Below, piece by piece: positions 8,430 to 16,958 of a stretch of 64,000 nucleotides of DNA. This DNA comes from Flavobacterium sp. 11. GTDB taxonomy: Bacteria > Bacteroidota > Bacteroidia > Flavobacteriales > Flavobacteriaceae. The notes below the pieces were generated by a model. The model did not search any database. It had not been told where the DNA came from and was given only the letters and a program-made list of their open reading frames with translations. The stretch is taken from NCBI RefSeq assembly GCF_002754315.1, contig NZ_PEFE01000001.1, positions 1,798,001-1,862,000 of the forward strand. The letters are read 5' to 3'. Each line of letters starts with the position of its first letter. Position 1 is the first letter of the stretch. A program made the translations under genes and the position numbers.

Positions 8430-8512
8430 TTTAGATTTCTTACATGCTTAGATCGAATCTAAAATCTAAGAAGTCTAAAAGTCTAAGTAGTTTAACCATC
8501 TAACCATCTAAA
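8430..8512. repeat. TCTAA-rich simple repeat leader
   Basis: The gap between the two ABC genes consists of repeated TCTAA-type units (AATCTAAAATCTAAGAAG and similar). Comparable AATC-rich leaders precede hisS (about 3740-3773) and a related stretch lies inside the aminotransferase gene at 38582. Confidence 0.5.
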
Positions 8513-9829
8513 ATGTCTATAGTATCATTAATTATAAAAAGAGAGTTTATTGCCAAAGTGCGCAATAAATCTTTTATTGTTATGACTTTTTTAAGTCCGT
8601 TACTATTTGTGGGAATCGCCGTTTTTGTAGCATATTTAAGTTCCATGAAAGCTGACACCAAACGAATAGCTATTCATGACGAATCAGGTATGTTTGTAAA
8701 GGAATTTACTTCCCAAAACAATAAAGATAAAGCATACAAATATCTTGATTTGTCTTTAATAGATTTAAAATTCCTCAAAGACAGTATTACAAATGAAAGC
8801 TACGAAGGATTGTTATACATTCCAAAAGCGAGTAATTCCAAGGATTTTGAAAGTAAAATCCAGTTTATTTCAAATAGCAGTCCCAGTATTTCATTCATTG
8901 AAAATGTTCAGGATGTAATTGCAAGTAAACTAACCAAAAATAATTTAGAAAAAGCACATTTAGATACGCTGGCAATTAAAAATGCCCAGTCAAAAGTGAA
9001 TATCAGCTTGACAAAAGCATCTGGTGAAGAAAGCGTAAAAGGACTTAACGAAATCAAAATCGGGATTGGTGGCGCATTTGGATATCTTATAATGATGTTC
9101 ATCATCATCTACGGAAACATGGTGATGCGAAGTGTCATCGAAGAAAAAACCAGTCGAATAGTAGAAATTATAATTTCCTCGGTTAAACCATTTCAGTTGA
9201 TGATGGGGAAAATCATAGGTACTTCATTGGCAGGATTGTTGCAATTCCTTATTTGGGCAATAATCGGAATGTCATTAATGTTTGCAGCCTCCGTTTTTTT
9301 TGGTGTAAATGTGGGGCCAACAGCCAGCGTTTCGCCAGAATTGATGCACTCTGCACAGCAAGAAATGACTGGAACTGCGCAAATGTATATTAAGGAATTA
9401 TGGAATTTACCCATTGCAAGTATCCTTATTGGATTTGTGATTTATTTCATAGGAGGTTATTTTTTATACAGTTCATTTTACGCGGCAATTGGCGCTGCAG
9501 TTGATAATCAAACGGATTCACAGCAGTTTCTGTTGCCTATCATTATGCCATTAATGTTGAGTGTTTACGTTGGATTTTTTACGGTTATCAATGATCCGCA
9601 TGGAACAATAGCAGTCGTTTTTTCAATGATTCCGCTTACCTCACCAATCGTGATGCTGATGCGAATTCCGTTTGGCGTACCTTTGTGGCAAATTGCAATA
9701 TCGGTAACATTATTATTTGGAACCTTCTTTTTTGTAGTTTGGTTCGCCGCAAAAATATACCGAATAGGAATACTCATGTACGGCAAAAAACCAACCTGGG
9801 GTGAAATGTACCGCTGGTTGAAATATTAA
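8513..9829 (+). CDS. ABC-2 type exporter permease, NatB type
   Basis: A 438-residue inner-membrane partner of the preceding ATPase. An N-terminal membrane segment (about 20-45, FIVMTFLSPLLFVGIAVFVAYL) is followed by a large extracytoplasmic domain (about 46-180) and then a bundle of about five membrane segments to residue 425. The segment RSVIEEKTSRIVEIIISSVKPFQLMMGKIIG is typical of the NatB/ABC-2 family. Together the pair should form one exporter of ions, drugs or lipids; the substrate is not evident. Confidence 0.9.
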   Translation: MSIVSLIIKREFIAKVRNKSFIVMTFLSPLLFVGIAVFVAYLSSMKADTKRIAIHDESGMFVKEFTSQNNKDKAYKYLDLSLIDLKFLKDSITNESYEGLLYIPKASNSKDFESKIQFISNSSPSISFIENVQDVIASKLTKNNLEKAHLDTLAIKNAQSKVNISLTKASGEESVKGLNEIKIGIGGAFGYLIMMFIIIYGNMVMRSVIEEKTSRIVEIIISSVKPFQLMMGKIIGTSLAGLLQFLIWAIIGMSLMFAASVFFGVNVGPTASVSPELMHSAQQEMTGTAQMYIKELWNLPIASILIGFVIYFIGGYFLYSSFYAAIGAAVDNQTDSQQFLLPIIMPLMLSVYVGFFTVINDPHGTIAVVFSMIPLTSPIVMLMRIPFGVPLWQIAISVTLLFGTFFFVVWFAAKIYRIGILMYGKKPTWGEMYRWLKY

Positions 9830-9901
9830 TAGAAGTTAATTCGTGGATTTGGTTATTTGTTTAACCGATTAACCGAATGAACAATAATCGAATCAAAAAA
9901 T

Positions 9902-11065
9902 ATGTCAAAAATACTAATCATAGAAGATGAAGCTGCAATTCGAAGAGTACTTACAAAGATACTCACCGAAGAAAACGATACGTATCAAGTTGAAGAAGCC
10001 GAAGATGGTGTTGCAGGTTTTGAAAAAATAAAAAACAACGATTACGATTTGGTTTTGTGCGATATCAAAATGCCAAAAATGGACGGCGTTGAGGTGCTGG
10101 AAGCGGTAAAAAAAATCAAACCCGAAATTCCTATGGTGATGATCTCTGGTCATGGCGATATGGAAACGGCTATCAATACGATGCGTTTGGGAGCGTTTGA
10201 TTACATCTCAAAACCACCGGATTTAAACCGATTGTTGAATACGGTTCGAAATGCTTTAGACAAAAAACAACTTGTAGTTGAAAATAAAATTCTGAAGAAA
10301 AAAGTCAGCAAGAACTACGAAATGATTGGCGAAAGCGAAGCTATCAATCACATCAAAGTGATGATTGAGAAGGTTGCTCAAACCGAAGCCAGAGTTTTAA
10401 TCACAGGTCCAAATGGAACAGGAAAAGAGTTGGTTGCGCATCAATTACATGAAAAAAGCGAACGCGCTAATTTCCCTTTAATCGAAGTGAATTGCGCTGC
10501 TATTCCGTCTGAATTGATAGAAAGCGAATTATTCGGTCACGTAAAAGGAGCGTTTACATCGGCAGTAAAAGACCGTGCAGGAAAATTTGAAGCTGCTGAT
10601 AAAGGAACTATTTTCTTGGATGAAATTGGGGATATGAGTCTTTCGGCGCAAGCCAAAGTATTGCGTGCTTTACAAGAAAGTATGATTACCAGAGTGGGAG
10701 CAGATAAGGACATCAAAGTTGATGTTCGTGTGGTTGCGGCTACTAATAAAGATTTGAAAAAGGAAATTGCCGAAGGTCGTTTTCGTGAAGATTTATACCA
10801 TCGTTTGGCAGTAATTTTGATAAAAGTTCCTGCGTTGAATGAAAGACGTGATGACATCCCGATGTTGATTTCACATTTTGCAGATAAAATTGCTTCGGAG
10901 CAAGGTAATGCGGTCAAAAAATTCTCTGCAGCAGCGATTAATTTATTGAAGGAATACGATTGGACTGGAAATATCCGTGAATTGAGAAATGTAGTGGAGC
11001 GTTTGATTATCCTTGGCGGAAGCGAAATTTCCGAGAATGATGTGAAGTTATTTGCATCGAAATAA
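9902..11065 (+). CDS. Sigma-54 type response regulator lacking a DNA-binding domain
   Basis: NtrC-family protein of 387 residues. Receiver domain (1-120) with phospho-acceptor D54 and switch lysine K104; AAA+ domain with Walker A GPNGTGKE (169-176), the sigma-54-contacting GAFTSA loop (216-221) and Walker B GTIFLDE (235-241). The chain ends right after the AAA+ lid helices (RELRNVVERLIILGG...), so the Fis-type helix-turn-helix is missing. It should activate sigma-54 polymerase from solution or through a partner. No histidine kinase is adjacent. Confidence 0.93.
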   Translation: MSKILIIEDEAAIRRVLTKILTEENDTYQVEEAEDGVAGFEKIKNNDYDLVLCDIKMPKMDGVEVLEAVKKIKPEIPMVMISGHGDMETAINTMRLGAFDYISKPPDLNRLLNTVRNALDKKQLVVENKILKKKVSKNYEMIGESEAINHIKVMIEKVAQTEARVLITGPNGTGKELVAHQLHEKSERANFPLIEVNCAAIPSELIESELFGHVKGAFTSAVKDRAGKFEAADKGTIFLDEIGDMSLSAQAKVLRALQESMITRVGADKDIKVDVRVVAATNKDLKKEIAEGRFREDLYHRLAVILIKVPALNERRDDIPMLISHFADKIASEQGNAVKKFSAAAINLLKEYDWTGNIRELRNVVERLIILGGSEISENDVKLFASK

Positions 11066-11077
11066 AATTAATTTAAT

Positions 11078-11128
11078 GATTAAAAATTAAAAGATTTGGT
11101 AATAGTTTAAATCTTTTAATTTTTAATC
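11078..11128. terminator. Perfect AT-only 20-bp stem-loop
   Basis: The arms 11078-11097 and 11109-11128 are perfect inverted repeats of 20 bases with an 11-base loop, made almost only of A and T. The hairpin fills the spacer between the response-regulator and helicase-like genes. It could end transcription or protect mRNA, in either direction. Confidence 0.55.
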
Positions 11129-11143
11129 TTTCAATCATAAGAA

Positions 11144-11869
11144 ATGAAACTAAAAAAAATAAACGAAGACTTACAACAAGCTCTAATTGAAAACGGTTTG
11201 ACTGAAGCCAATGCGATGCAAAAAGAAACATTTTCGACCATGAAAAGTGGTTCGGATTGTATTGTTATTGCGCCAAAAGGAAGCGGAAAATCGACAACAA
11301 TTGTGCTGAATGTAATTCAGAGATTGGCAGGCGCAAATGAAGAGTCACCTAGGGCTTTGATTATTGTGGAAGACAAAGCCAAAGTATTAGAAATGGAATC
11401 ACTTTTTGAAAAATATGGCAAGAATTCTAATTTAGAAGTCTACGGTGTTCATGATAAAGGCGATATGGAATACGATAAAAATTATATTTCCAGCGGAATT
11501 GACGTGTTGATTGGGACACCAAATAAGTTAAGTGAAATGTTCACTACTGCCGGTTATAATGTAAACCGATTGAAAATGTTTATCCTTGATGATGCAGATC
11601 CAATTTTGAAATTGCGTCATGAAACTAAAATCATGCGTATTTCGAATAGCATTGTGAGAACCCAACGTATTATTTTCTCGGAACAATTCACAGAACGAAT
11701 TGAAGTCCTTGCTGAAAAAATGTTAGTAGAGCCTTTTGAATTCGATTTTGATGAAGAAGACGAAGATGAGGATGAGGACGAAGATTTCGAAGAGGACGAA
11801 AACTTTGAGGCAGATGAAGAGGATGATTTTGAAGAGCAAGAAGGTGATGAAGAAAACGGTAATAAATAA
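11144..11869 (+). CDS. One-lobe DEAD-box helicase-like protein with acidic tail
   Basis: This 241-residue protein corresponds to the first RecA-like lobe of a DEAD-box helicase. It has a Q-motif-like start (EANAMQKETF), Walker A APKGSGKST (43-51), motif Ib-like GTPNKL (124-129) and LDDAD (148-152) in place of DEAD. The second lobe is absent, so it cannot be a normal helicase. Residues about 200-241 are nearly all Asp and Glu. The frame is intact, which argues for a kept function such as an RNA- or protein-binding accessory. Its role is unknown. Confidence 0.8.
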   Translation: MKLKKINEDLQQALIENGLTEANAMQKETFSTMKSGSDCIVIAPKGSGKSTTIVLNVIQRLAGANEESPRALIIVEDKAKVLEMESLFEKYGKNSNLEVYGVHDKGDMEYDKNYISSGIDVLIGTPNKLSEMFTTAGYNVNRLKMFILDDADPILKLRHETKIMRISNSIVRTQRIIFSEQFTERIEVLAEKMLVEPFEFDFDEEDEDEDEDEDFEEDENFEADEEDDFEEQEGDEENGNK

Positions 11870-11885
11870 TTAAATAAAGAATAAA

Positions 11886-12104
11886 ATGGGATTAATGAAA
11901 GTGTTTTCGGGAAGTGAAATTTTAGCTTTAGCGTTGCAAGAGAGAATTGAAGCAATAGGAGTAGATACCGTTTTGAAAAACAACATACAATCAGCTCGAT
12001 TGGGAGGATTTGGAAATTCAGATTTAGCAGTTGAATTATTCGTTCAGGAAACCGAGTTTGCAAAAGTGAACCCAGTTATTGAGGAATTCAGAATGAGTAT
12101 TTAA
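11886..12104 (+). CDS. DUF2007-type small protein
   Basis: A 72-residue soluble protein resembling the DUF2007 family (putative signal-transducing protein). The opening MKVFSGSEILALALQERIEAIGV and the central LGGFGNSDLAVELFV fit the small ferredoxin-like fold of that family. It begins 16 bases after the helicase-like gene, so the two are likely co-transcribed. No catalytic residues are evident, and the molecular role is not known. Confidence 0.75.
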   Translation: MGLMKVFSGSEILALALQERIEAIGVDTVLKNNIQSARLGGFGNSDLAVELFVQETEFAKVNPVIEEFRMSI

Positions 12105-12109
12105 ATTTG

Positions 12110-12117
12110 TATATTTG
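12110..12117 (+). promoter_or_regulatory. Candidate -7 element of the toxin-antitoxin operon
   Basis: TATATTTG (TAnnTTTG) lies 21 bases before the antitoxin ATG and just after the stop of the preceding gene. No well-spaced TTG is seen. Confidence 0.45.
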
Positions 12118-12138
12118 TTGTTCAAATAACTCTGTAAG

Positions 12139-12384
12139 ATGGACATAGCTGCAAAGAAAAGAGAATTGATGGATTGGTTGCTTCATATTAATGATGAAAG
12201 TAAACTAAAAAAAATATTAGCGCTTAAATCTGTTTTAGATAAAGAAGTTGTTGCTCATACTATTAGTGGTTATCCAGTTGACAAAGAAGAATACATTAAT
12301 ATGGTTAAAGAAGCTGATGAACGAATATCTTCGGGCAACTATACAACGATTGAAGATCTAGAAAAAGAAATCGAGAAGTGGTAA
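12139..12384 (+). CDS. Putative antitoxin of a RelE/ParE-type pair
   Basis: An 81-residue, charged, mostly helical protein directly before a RelE/ParE-type toxin. The C-terminal part (DEEYINMVKEADERISSGNYTT type wording, residues about 52-81) matches the toxin-wrapping tails of small antitoxins. No clear DNA-binding motif is visible at the N-terminus. The assignment rests mainly on gene order, size and the one-base spacing to the toxin gene. Confidence 0.7.
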   Translation: MDIAAKKRELMDWLLHINDESKLKKILALKSVLDKEVVAHTISGYPVDKEEYINMVKEADERISSGNYTTIEDLEKEIEKW

Positions 12385-12385
12385 T

Positions 12386-12691
12386 ATGCAAAAGCCAATT
12401 ACCATACTTTGGGATAATCAGGCCAAAGCTAATTTGAAATTAATATTTGAATTTATCAAGTTAAAATCTCCTCAAGGAGCAAAAAACGTTATTAGAGATA
12501 TTGTGGTTCAAAGTAAAAATATTCATTTTGTTGAGCAATATCAAGCGGATGAGTTTTTAGGAGAACCTTATAGAAGAATGATTGTTCGAGATTATAAAAT
12601 CATTTATAAAATTCATTCTGAAACGGAAATTCGTATTCTTCAAATTTTTGGCACAAGACAAAATCAAAGTAAATTAAAAAATAATTTGTGA
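12386..12691 (+). CDS. RelE/ParE-type toxin
   Basis: A 101-residue protein of the RelE/ParE superfamily, which comprises ribosome-dependent mRNA nucleases (RelE) and gyrase inhibitors (ParE). Features are the early WDNQAKANLKLIFEFIKLKSP helices, the central EPYRRMIVRDYKIIYKI strand pair and the C-terminal IRILQIFGTRQNQ strand. The last part fits ParE/RelE proteins with a terminal HxR- or TRQ-like end. It starts one base after the antitoxin stop, so both are translated together. Which of the two targets applies cannot be told from sequence. Confidence 0.82.
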   Translation: MQKPITILWDNQAKANLKLIFEFIKLKSPQGAKNVIRDIVVQSKNIHFVEQYQADEFLGEPYRRMIVRDYKIIYKIHSETEIRILQIFGTRQNQSKLKNNL

Positions 12692-12730
12692 ATTTTCGGT
12701 ATTTGAAATACTGCTTTTTAAAAAATAAAA

Positions 12731-13528
12731 ATGAAATATAAAATGTTGGTTTTGGACATGGATGACACTTTGTTAACCGATGACCATACCATTTCAGACG
12801 AGAATAAAGAAATGTTGTTTAAGGCACAGGAATTGGGTGTTTATGTTATTTTGGCTTCCGGAAGGCCAACACCAGCCATGACTGCTTATGCCAAAGAATT
12901 GCAACTGGATAATTCGTTTATGATATCGTATAATGGCGCTGTCATTACAGATTTAAAGGAAGATAAAGTCATTTTTGAACAAACGTTGACCCAGGAACAA
13001 ATTCATGAATTGTATGATTACAGTTTAAAAAGTAATACCCATATTATTACTTATGTTGATGGGAAAATTGTGAGTGAGACAAATTCGGAATTTATTGAAA
13101 TCGAAAAAAAAATCACAGGTTTAGAACACAATAAAGTCCTTAGTTTTAAAGATGAGGTTCAGTCTTCCGCTGTAAAATGTATTTTATTGGAAGAGCCAAG
13201 TTATTTAAAAGAAGTTGAAAAAGATTTGAAAGCCGCAATGCCACATCTTAGTGTGAGCATGTCGAAGCCATTTTTTCTTGAAGTAGCGCAAAATGGGATT
13301 GATAAAGCCGCCAGCATAAAAATTTTAGCAGAAAAACTGGATATAAATCAAAGTGAAATTATTGCTGTTGGAAACGCAGGAAATGATTTAACCATGATTG
13401 AATATGCAGGCTTGGGTGTTTGGGTCGATAATGTAACGCCAGAATTGAGAGATAAAGGAGATGTTATTGTAGCCTCAAATAATAATCATGGCGTGGCTGA
13501 AGTAGTGAGACGATTTATTTTGAATTAA
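12731..13528 (+). CDS. Cof-type HAD family phosphatase
   Basis: A 265-residue HAD hydrolase of the Cof/YidA group, which removes phosphate from sugar phosphates and cofactors. The nucleophile motif is DMDDTLL (9-15), motif II is the ASGR segment, and the late GNAGNDLTMIEYAG stretch carries the metal-binding aspartates (usually GDxxNDxxM; here GNAGND). A mobile cap domain (about 85-190) lies between. It stands alone, followed by a terminator. The substrate is unknown. Confidence 0.9.
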   Translation: MKYKMLVLDMDDTLLTDDHTISDENKEMLFKAQELGVYVILASGRPTPAMTAYAKELQLDNSFMISYNGAVITDLKEDKVIFEQTLTQEQIHELYDYSLKSNTHIITYVDGKIVSETNSEFIEIEKKITGLEHNKVLSFKDEVQSSAVKCILLEEPSYLKEVEKDLKAAMPHLSVSMSKPFFLEVAQNGIDKAASIKILAEKLDINQSEIIAVGNAGNDLTMIEYAGLGVWVDNVTPELRDKGDVIVASNNNHGVAEVVRRFILN

Positions 13529-13557
13529 AATTCAAATCAAAATAATAATAATTTAGT

Positions 13558-13605
13558 ATCCGATACTTGTTCTCTAAAAGAGTCTGAGTGTCGGATTTAG
13601 TTTTT
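13558..13605 (+). terminator. Terminator after the HAD phosphatase
   Basis: ATCCGATACT pairs with AGTGTCGGAT, with a small inner TCTC/GAGT hairpin, followed by TTAGTTTTT. Confidence 0.75.
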
Positions 13606-13647
13606 AATAAAATGGTTATTGTCTAAAAATTAATAGATTTTAGTTCG

Positions 13648-13655
13648 TAAATTTG
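13648..13655 (+). promoter_or_regulatory. Candidate mtaB promoter -7 element
   Basis: TAAATTTG fits TAnnTTTG. A TTG at 13619-13621 is 26 bases upstream, longer than usual. The ATG of mtaB is 44 bases downstream. Confidence 0.5.
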
Positions 13656-13699
13656 CGCACTCAATTTTTTGACAACGATTTCATTAATTGAGTTATCTT

Positions 13700-15028
13700 A
13701 TGGAAAATAGAAAAAAAGTTGCTTTTTATACGCTGGGTTGTAAACTAAACTTCTCAGAGACTTCTACGATTGCGCGTAATCTTCAAGACGAAGGTTTTGA
13801 TCGGGTAGATTTTGAGGAAATTGCTGATATGTACGTGATTAATACCTGTTCAGTTACTGAAAATGCAGATAAGCAGTTCAAGCAAGTGGTGCGAAAAGCA
13901 ATGAAATTGAATGACAAAGCATTTGTAGCGGCAGTAGGATGTTATGCGCAATTGAAACCGGAAGAATTAGCGAGTGTAGATGGAGTAGATTTGGTTCTTG
14001 GTGCAACAGAAAAATTTAAATTGGCGGATTATATTAATGATTTGTCCAAAAATGATTTTGGTGAAGTGCATTCCTGCGAAATAGCCGAAGCTGATTTTTA
14101 TGTGGGAAGTTACTCAATAGGAGACAGAACCCGTGCCTTCTTGAAAGTGCAGGATGGTTGTGATTACAAATGTACCTATTGCACGATTCCGTTGGCAAGA
14201 GGAATTTCGAGAAGTGATGAATTGGAAAATGTATTGAAAAATGCTTCAGAAATTTCGAAACAAAATATCAAAGAAATTGTTCTTACCGGTGTCAATATTG
14301 GCGATTACGGTAAGGGTGAATTTGGAAATAAAAAACACGAACATACTTTTCTGGAATTAGTTCAAGAATTAGACAAAGTGGAAGGCATCGAAAGATTGCG
14401 AATTTCATCTATTGAACCAAATTTATTAAAGAACGAAACGATAGAATTTGTATCAAAAAGCAGAACTTTTGTACCGCATTTTCATATTCCGTTGCAATCT
14501 GGAAGCAATGACATTTTGAAGTTGATGAAACGTCGTTACCAACGTGAAGTTTATACCGAAAGAGTCAATAAAATTCGGGAAGTGATGCCACACGCTTGTA
14601 TTGGTGTGGATGTGATTGTGGGTTTTCCGGGTGAAACAGATGAACATTTTCTGGAAACCTATCATTTTTTGAATGAAATGAATATTTCGTATTTACACGT
14701 ATTCACATATTCAGAACGTGATAATACTGAAGCAGCTTCAATGGAAGGTGTTGTTCCTGCTAATGTTCGCGCCAAACGAAGTAAGATGTTACGCGGTTTG
14801 TCAGTTAAAAAACGCCGTGCTTTTTACGAAAGTCAATTGGGAACCAATAGAACTGTTTTGTTCGAAAGTGAAAATAAAGAAGGTTATATTCACGGGTTTA
14901 CCGAAAACTACGTGAAAGTAAAAACGCCTTGGAATCCAGAATTAGTCAATACCTTACACGAAATTAATTTGACAAAAATTGATGAAGACGGAAGCGTACG
15001 AATGGAATTTGCTTCGGCTTTAGTGTAA
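13700..15028 (+). CDS. mtaB: tRNA t6A37 methylthiotransferase MtaB
   Basis: A radical-SAM enzyme that turns t6A at position 37 of tRNA into ms2t6A. The 442 residues contain the UPF0004 domain with three cluster cysteines (C14, C50, C81), the radical-SAM motif CDYKCTYC (C154, C158, C161) with its own 4Fe-4S cluster, and a C-terminal TRAM-like domain. I start at ATG 13700; the longer reading from TTG 13688 adds four residues. The GCKLN opening is typical of MtaB rather than MiaB or RimO. Confidence 0.94.
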   Translation: MENRKKVAFYTLGCKLNFSETSTIARNLQDEGFDRVDFEEIADMYVINTCSVTENADKQFKQVVRKAMKLNDKAFVAAVGCYAQLKPEELASVDGVDLVLGATEKFKLADYINDLSKNDFGEVHSCEIAEADFYVGSYSIGDRTRAFLKVQDGCDYKCTYCTIPLARGISRSDELENVLKNASEISKQNIKEIVLTGVNIGDYGKGEFGNKKHEHTFLELVQELDKVEGIERLRISSIEPNLLKNETIEFVSKSRTFVPHFHIPLQSGSNDILKLMKRRYQREVYTERVNKIREVMPHACIGVDVIVGFPGETDEHFLETYHFLNEMNISYLHVFTYSERDNTEAASMEGVVPANVRAKRSKMLRGLSVKKRRAFYESQLGTNRTVLFESENKEGYIHGFTENYVKVKTPWNPELVNTLHEINLTKIDEDGSVRMEFASALV

Positions 15029-15107
15029 GTTTTTTTCAACCATATAAGGTCATTTAATTTCTTAATGGTTTTATCTTTTAAGCCTTGTATGTTTAAAAAT
15101 AAAAAAA

Positions 15108-15824
15108 TTACGGATTCGTAGACCAAATACTGCTGTTTTTGATAAAAACGCGTCGGTTTAATTTGAGTTGCGCGATGATTAATTCGGCCATGTCTTCTGC
15201 TTGCATGACTTTATCCGGATTGCCATCTGTTAAGTTTAATTCTTTGGCCATGTCAGTCGCAACAGTGCTTGGCGTTAAAGCCGTTACACGAATATTATGC
15301 TTGCGAACTTCCTGCATCAACGATTCCGTTAATCCTAAAACAGCAAATTTTGAAGCACTATAAGCACTTGTTAACGCATTTCCACTTAGTCCGGCTGTTG
15401 AAGAAATATTGATGATATCACCTGTTTGTCTTTGAATCATATTTGGCAAAACGGCACGCGTTACATAATAGGTTCCCATTAAATTTACCTGAATAATACG
15501 TTCCCAATCCGTTGGTTCTAATTCTAAGAATTTCCCAAAAGCAGCTATTCCTGCATTGTTGATTAAAATATCAATGGTTCCAAATTCTGCTAAGGCTTTG
15601 GCAACGGCAGCGTTTACCGAATTAATATCAGCAACATCAGCAGTTATCGCCAGTGCTTTTACTCGTAACGAACGCACTTTGGCAGCTACACTGTCTATTT
15701 CTTCCTGAGTTCGTGCTACCAGAATTACATTTACACCTTCTTTTGCTAAAGCAATCGCGATTGCTTTTCCAATTCCTTTTCCTGCGCCGGTGATTAGGGC
15801 ATTTTTATTTTTTAAATCTGTCAT
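15108..15824 (-). CDS. Short-chain dehydrogenase/reductase, FabG-like
   Basis: A 238-residue NAD(P)-dependent oxidoreductase of the classical SDR family. The cofactor motif TGAGKGIG is at 12-19, NNAG at 89-92, and the catalytic set includes S142 with Y155 and K159 of the YSASK motif. It looks like 3-ketoacyl-ACP reductase, but no fatty-acid genes are near, so the substrate is open. A small hairpin (AAGCC/GGCTT) lies in its leader. The neighbours are mtaB, which converges on it, and a minus-strand propeller-like gene upstream. Confidence 0.9.
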   Translation of the reverse strand: MTDLKNKNALITGAGKGIGKAIAIALAKEGVNVILVARTQEEIDSVAAKVRSLRVKALAITADVADINSVNAAVAKALAEFGTIDILINNAGIAAFGKFLELEPTDWERIIQVNLMGTYYVTRAVLPNMIQRQTGDIINISSTAGLSGNALTSAYSASKFAVLGLTESLMQEVRKHNIRVTALTPSTVATDMAKELNLTDGNPDKVMQAEDMAELIIAQLKLNRRVFIKNSSIWSTNP

Positions 15825-15970
15825 TTTATAAATTATTTAAGCCAATAAAAGGCTTGGTTTATTGTAAAAGTACCTCGTTTTAAATTTGAAATCTATTTTG
15901 ATTTTCTATTTAATCTAAATTTAACGTTCTGTTATTTTGGATAAAAGGAACATCTTTAAAGGAATGGATT

Positions 15971-16807
15971 TTATTTTTTGTCCAAACTCAATTTATAAAT
16001 ATCTGTTTCTAAAACTTCGGTGTCTTTATCTTCACAAAGCAGGAACTCGATTTTTTCTTTTGAATCAGTATACAAAGTCAATCCTTCGAATTTATGGGTG
16101 CTGCTTATTTTTTGGGTAAAATCTATTTTCATGGTTTTCAGGTTGATTCTCCCGATAAGACTTCCTAAAACTTCGCCATCATCATAAGTAGATTCGGTAT
16201 CTTCGGCTGTAGCCAAAAAATAAATGCTGTTGTCGACTAAAACGGCATCGGTAAAACTACTGCGGACTCCTTTTATTTTAGGGAGTTTGTAGGCGTTAGA
16301 AAGAATAGTAAAATCATTGGTCAGGTTTTTTCCTTCGATGGTAAAAAGAACATTTTTATTGGAACTTCCGTTGCCACGATTCAATAAAAACCAACTTTCG
16401 CCATTATAGATGGCGCCTTCGAGGTTGAAATCTTCGGGTTTTATTTCTCCAAAATTTTGCATGACTGCATACAAATCGGTGAGGTCATTTGTGGCGATTA
16501 TCTTTTTATCAGTAGAATTGACTTGTATCATTTTGTTCCTTTTCTCGGTGGAACCGGAACCAAAAACATACAAACTATCCCCAAAATGGGTTATGGCTTC
16601 AAAATCAGCTTTGTCTTTTTTTAGCGTGTTTTCTGTTGGGTTTTCCAGTAATGGATGGCGTTTTAAATCTTTGGAATCCATTTGATATTCATAAAGGAAA
16701 CCGCTGTTGTCACCAATAATCAGTAGGGAATTGTCTTTGTAAATAAGTCCTGATGCTGAACCAATGCCGATGATTTGAAATAATAATTCGAGTGTGAATT
16801 TTTCCAT
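15971..16807 (-). CDS. Conserved hypothetical protein, beta-propeller-like
   Basis: A 278-residue protein without signal peptide. It consists of repeated beta-rich stretches such as GLIYKDNSLLIIGDNSGFLYEYQ, ITHFGDSLYVFGSGS and LVDNSIYFLATAED, the pattern of a beta-propeller; it reminds me of the DUF6929 family. Acidic loops (DFEAIT, DFNLEGA, KFEGLT) recur at similar places in the blades and could bind metal. No catalytic motif is recognised. A large repeat element separates it from the divergent ppk2 gene. Confidence 0.7.
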   Translation of the reverse strand: MEKFTLELLFQIIGIGSASGLIYKDNSLLIIGDNSGFLYEYQMDSKDLKRHPLLENPTENTLKKDKADFEAITHFGDSLYVFGSGSTEKRNKMIQVNSTDKKIIATNDLTDLYAVMQNFGEIKPEDFNLEGAIYNGESWFLLNRGNGSSNKNVLFTIEGKNLTNDFTILSNAYKLPKIKGVRSSFTDAVLVDNSIYFLATAEDTESTYDDGEVLGSLIGRINLKTMKIDFTQKISSTHKFEGLTLYTDSKEKIEFLLCEDKDTEVLETDIYKLSLDKK

Positions 16808-16827
16808 TGTTTTTGTTTTGAAAACGA

Positions 16828-16915
16828 GTGCCTAGCCCAGATAGCAGTGGAAATCCTTTTATTATTTTTCTTTAAAATAATAAAAGATTGCAACGAATAG
16901 CTGGAAAATGCTCCT
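16828..16915. repeat. Long palindromic intergenic repeat, copy B
   Basis: It runs from GTGCCTAGCCCAGATAGC to AGCTGGAAAATGCTCCT, the reverse orientation of copies A and C. The centre is a perfect 13-base stem (CTTTTATTATTTT with AAAATAATAAAAG). It occupies the divergent promoter region between the propeller-like gene and ppk2. Confidence 0.7.
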
Positions 16916-16925
16916 TATAATTTGT

Positions 16926-16933
16926 TATATTTG
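16926..16933 (+). promoter_or_regulatory. Candidate ppk2 -7 element
   Basis: TATATTTG fits TAnnTTTG, 25 bases before the ATG. The -33 region would fall in the end of repeat copy B; no TTG is present there. Confidence 0.5.
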
Positions 16934-16958
16934 AGTTTACAAAGATAAAATATTTCTT

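Noticed and set aside
8430..8512. CRISPR-like or tandem array
   Set aside because: The TCTAA units are short, irregular and without spacers; no cas genes are present.
11617..12063. Minus-strand frame encoding a serine-rich 148-residue protein
   Set aside because: It is the antisense image of the Asp/Glu-rich tail of the helicase-like gene and of the following DUF2007 gene; serine codons simply complement the acidic codons.
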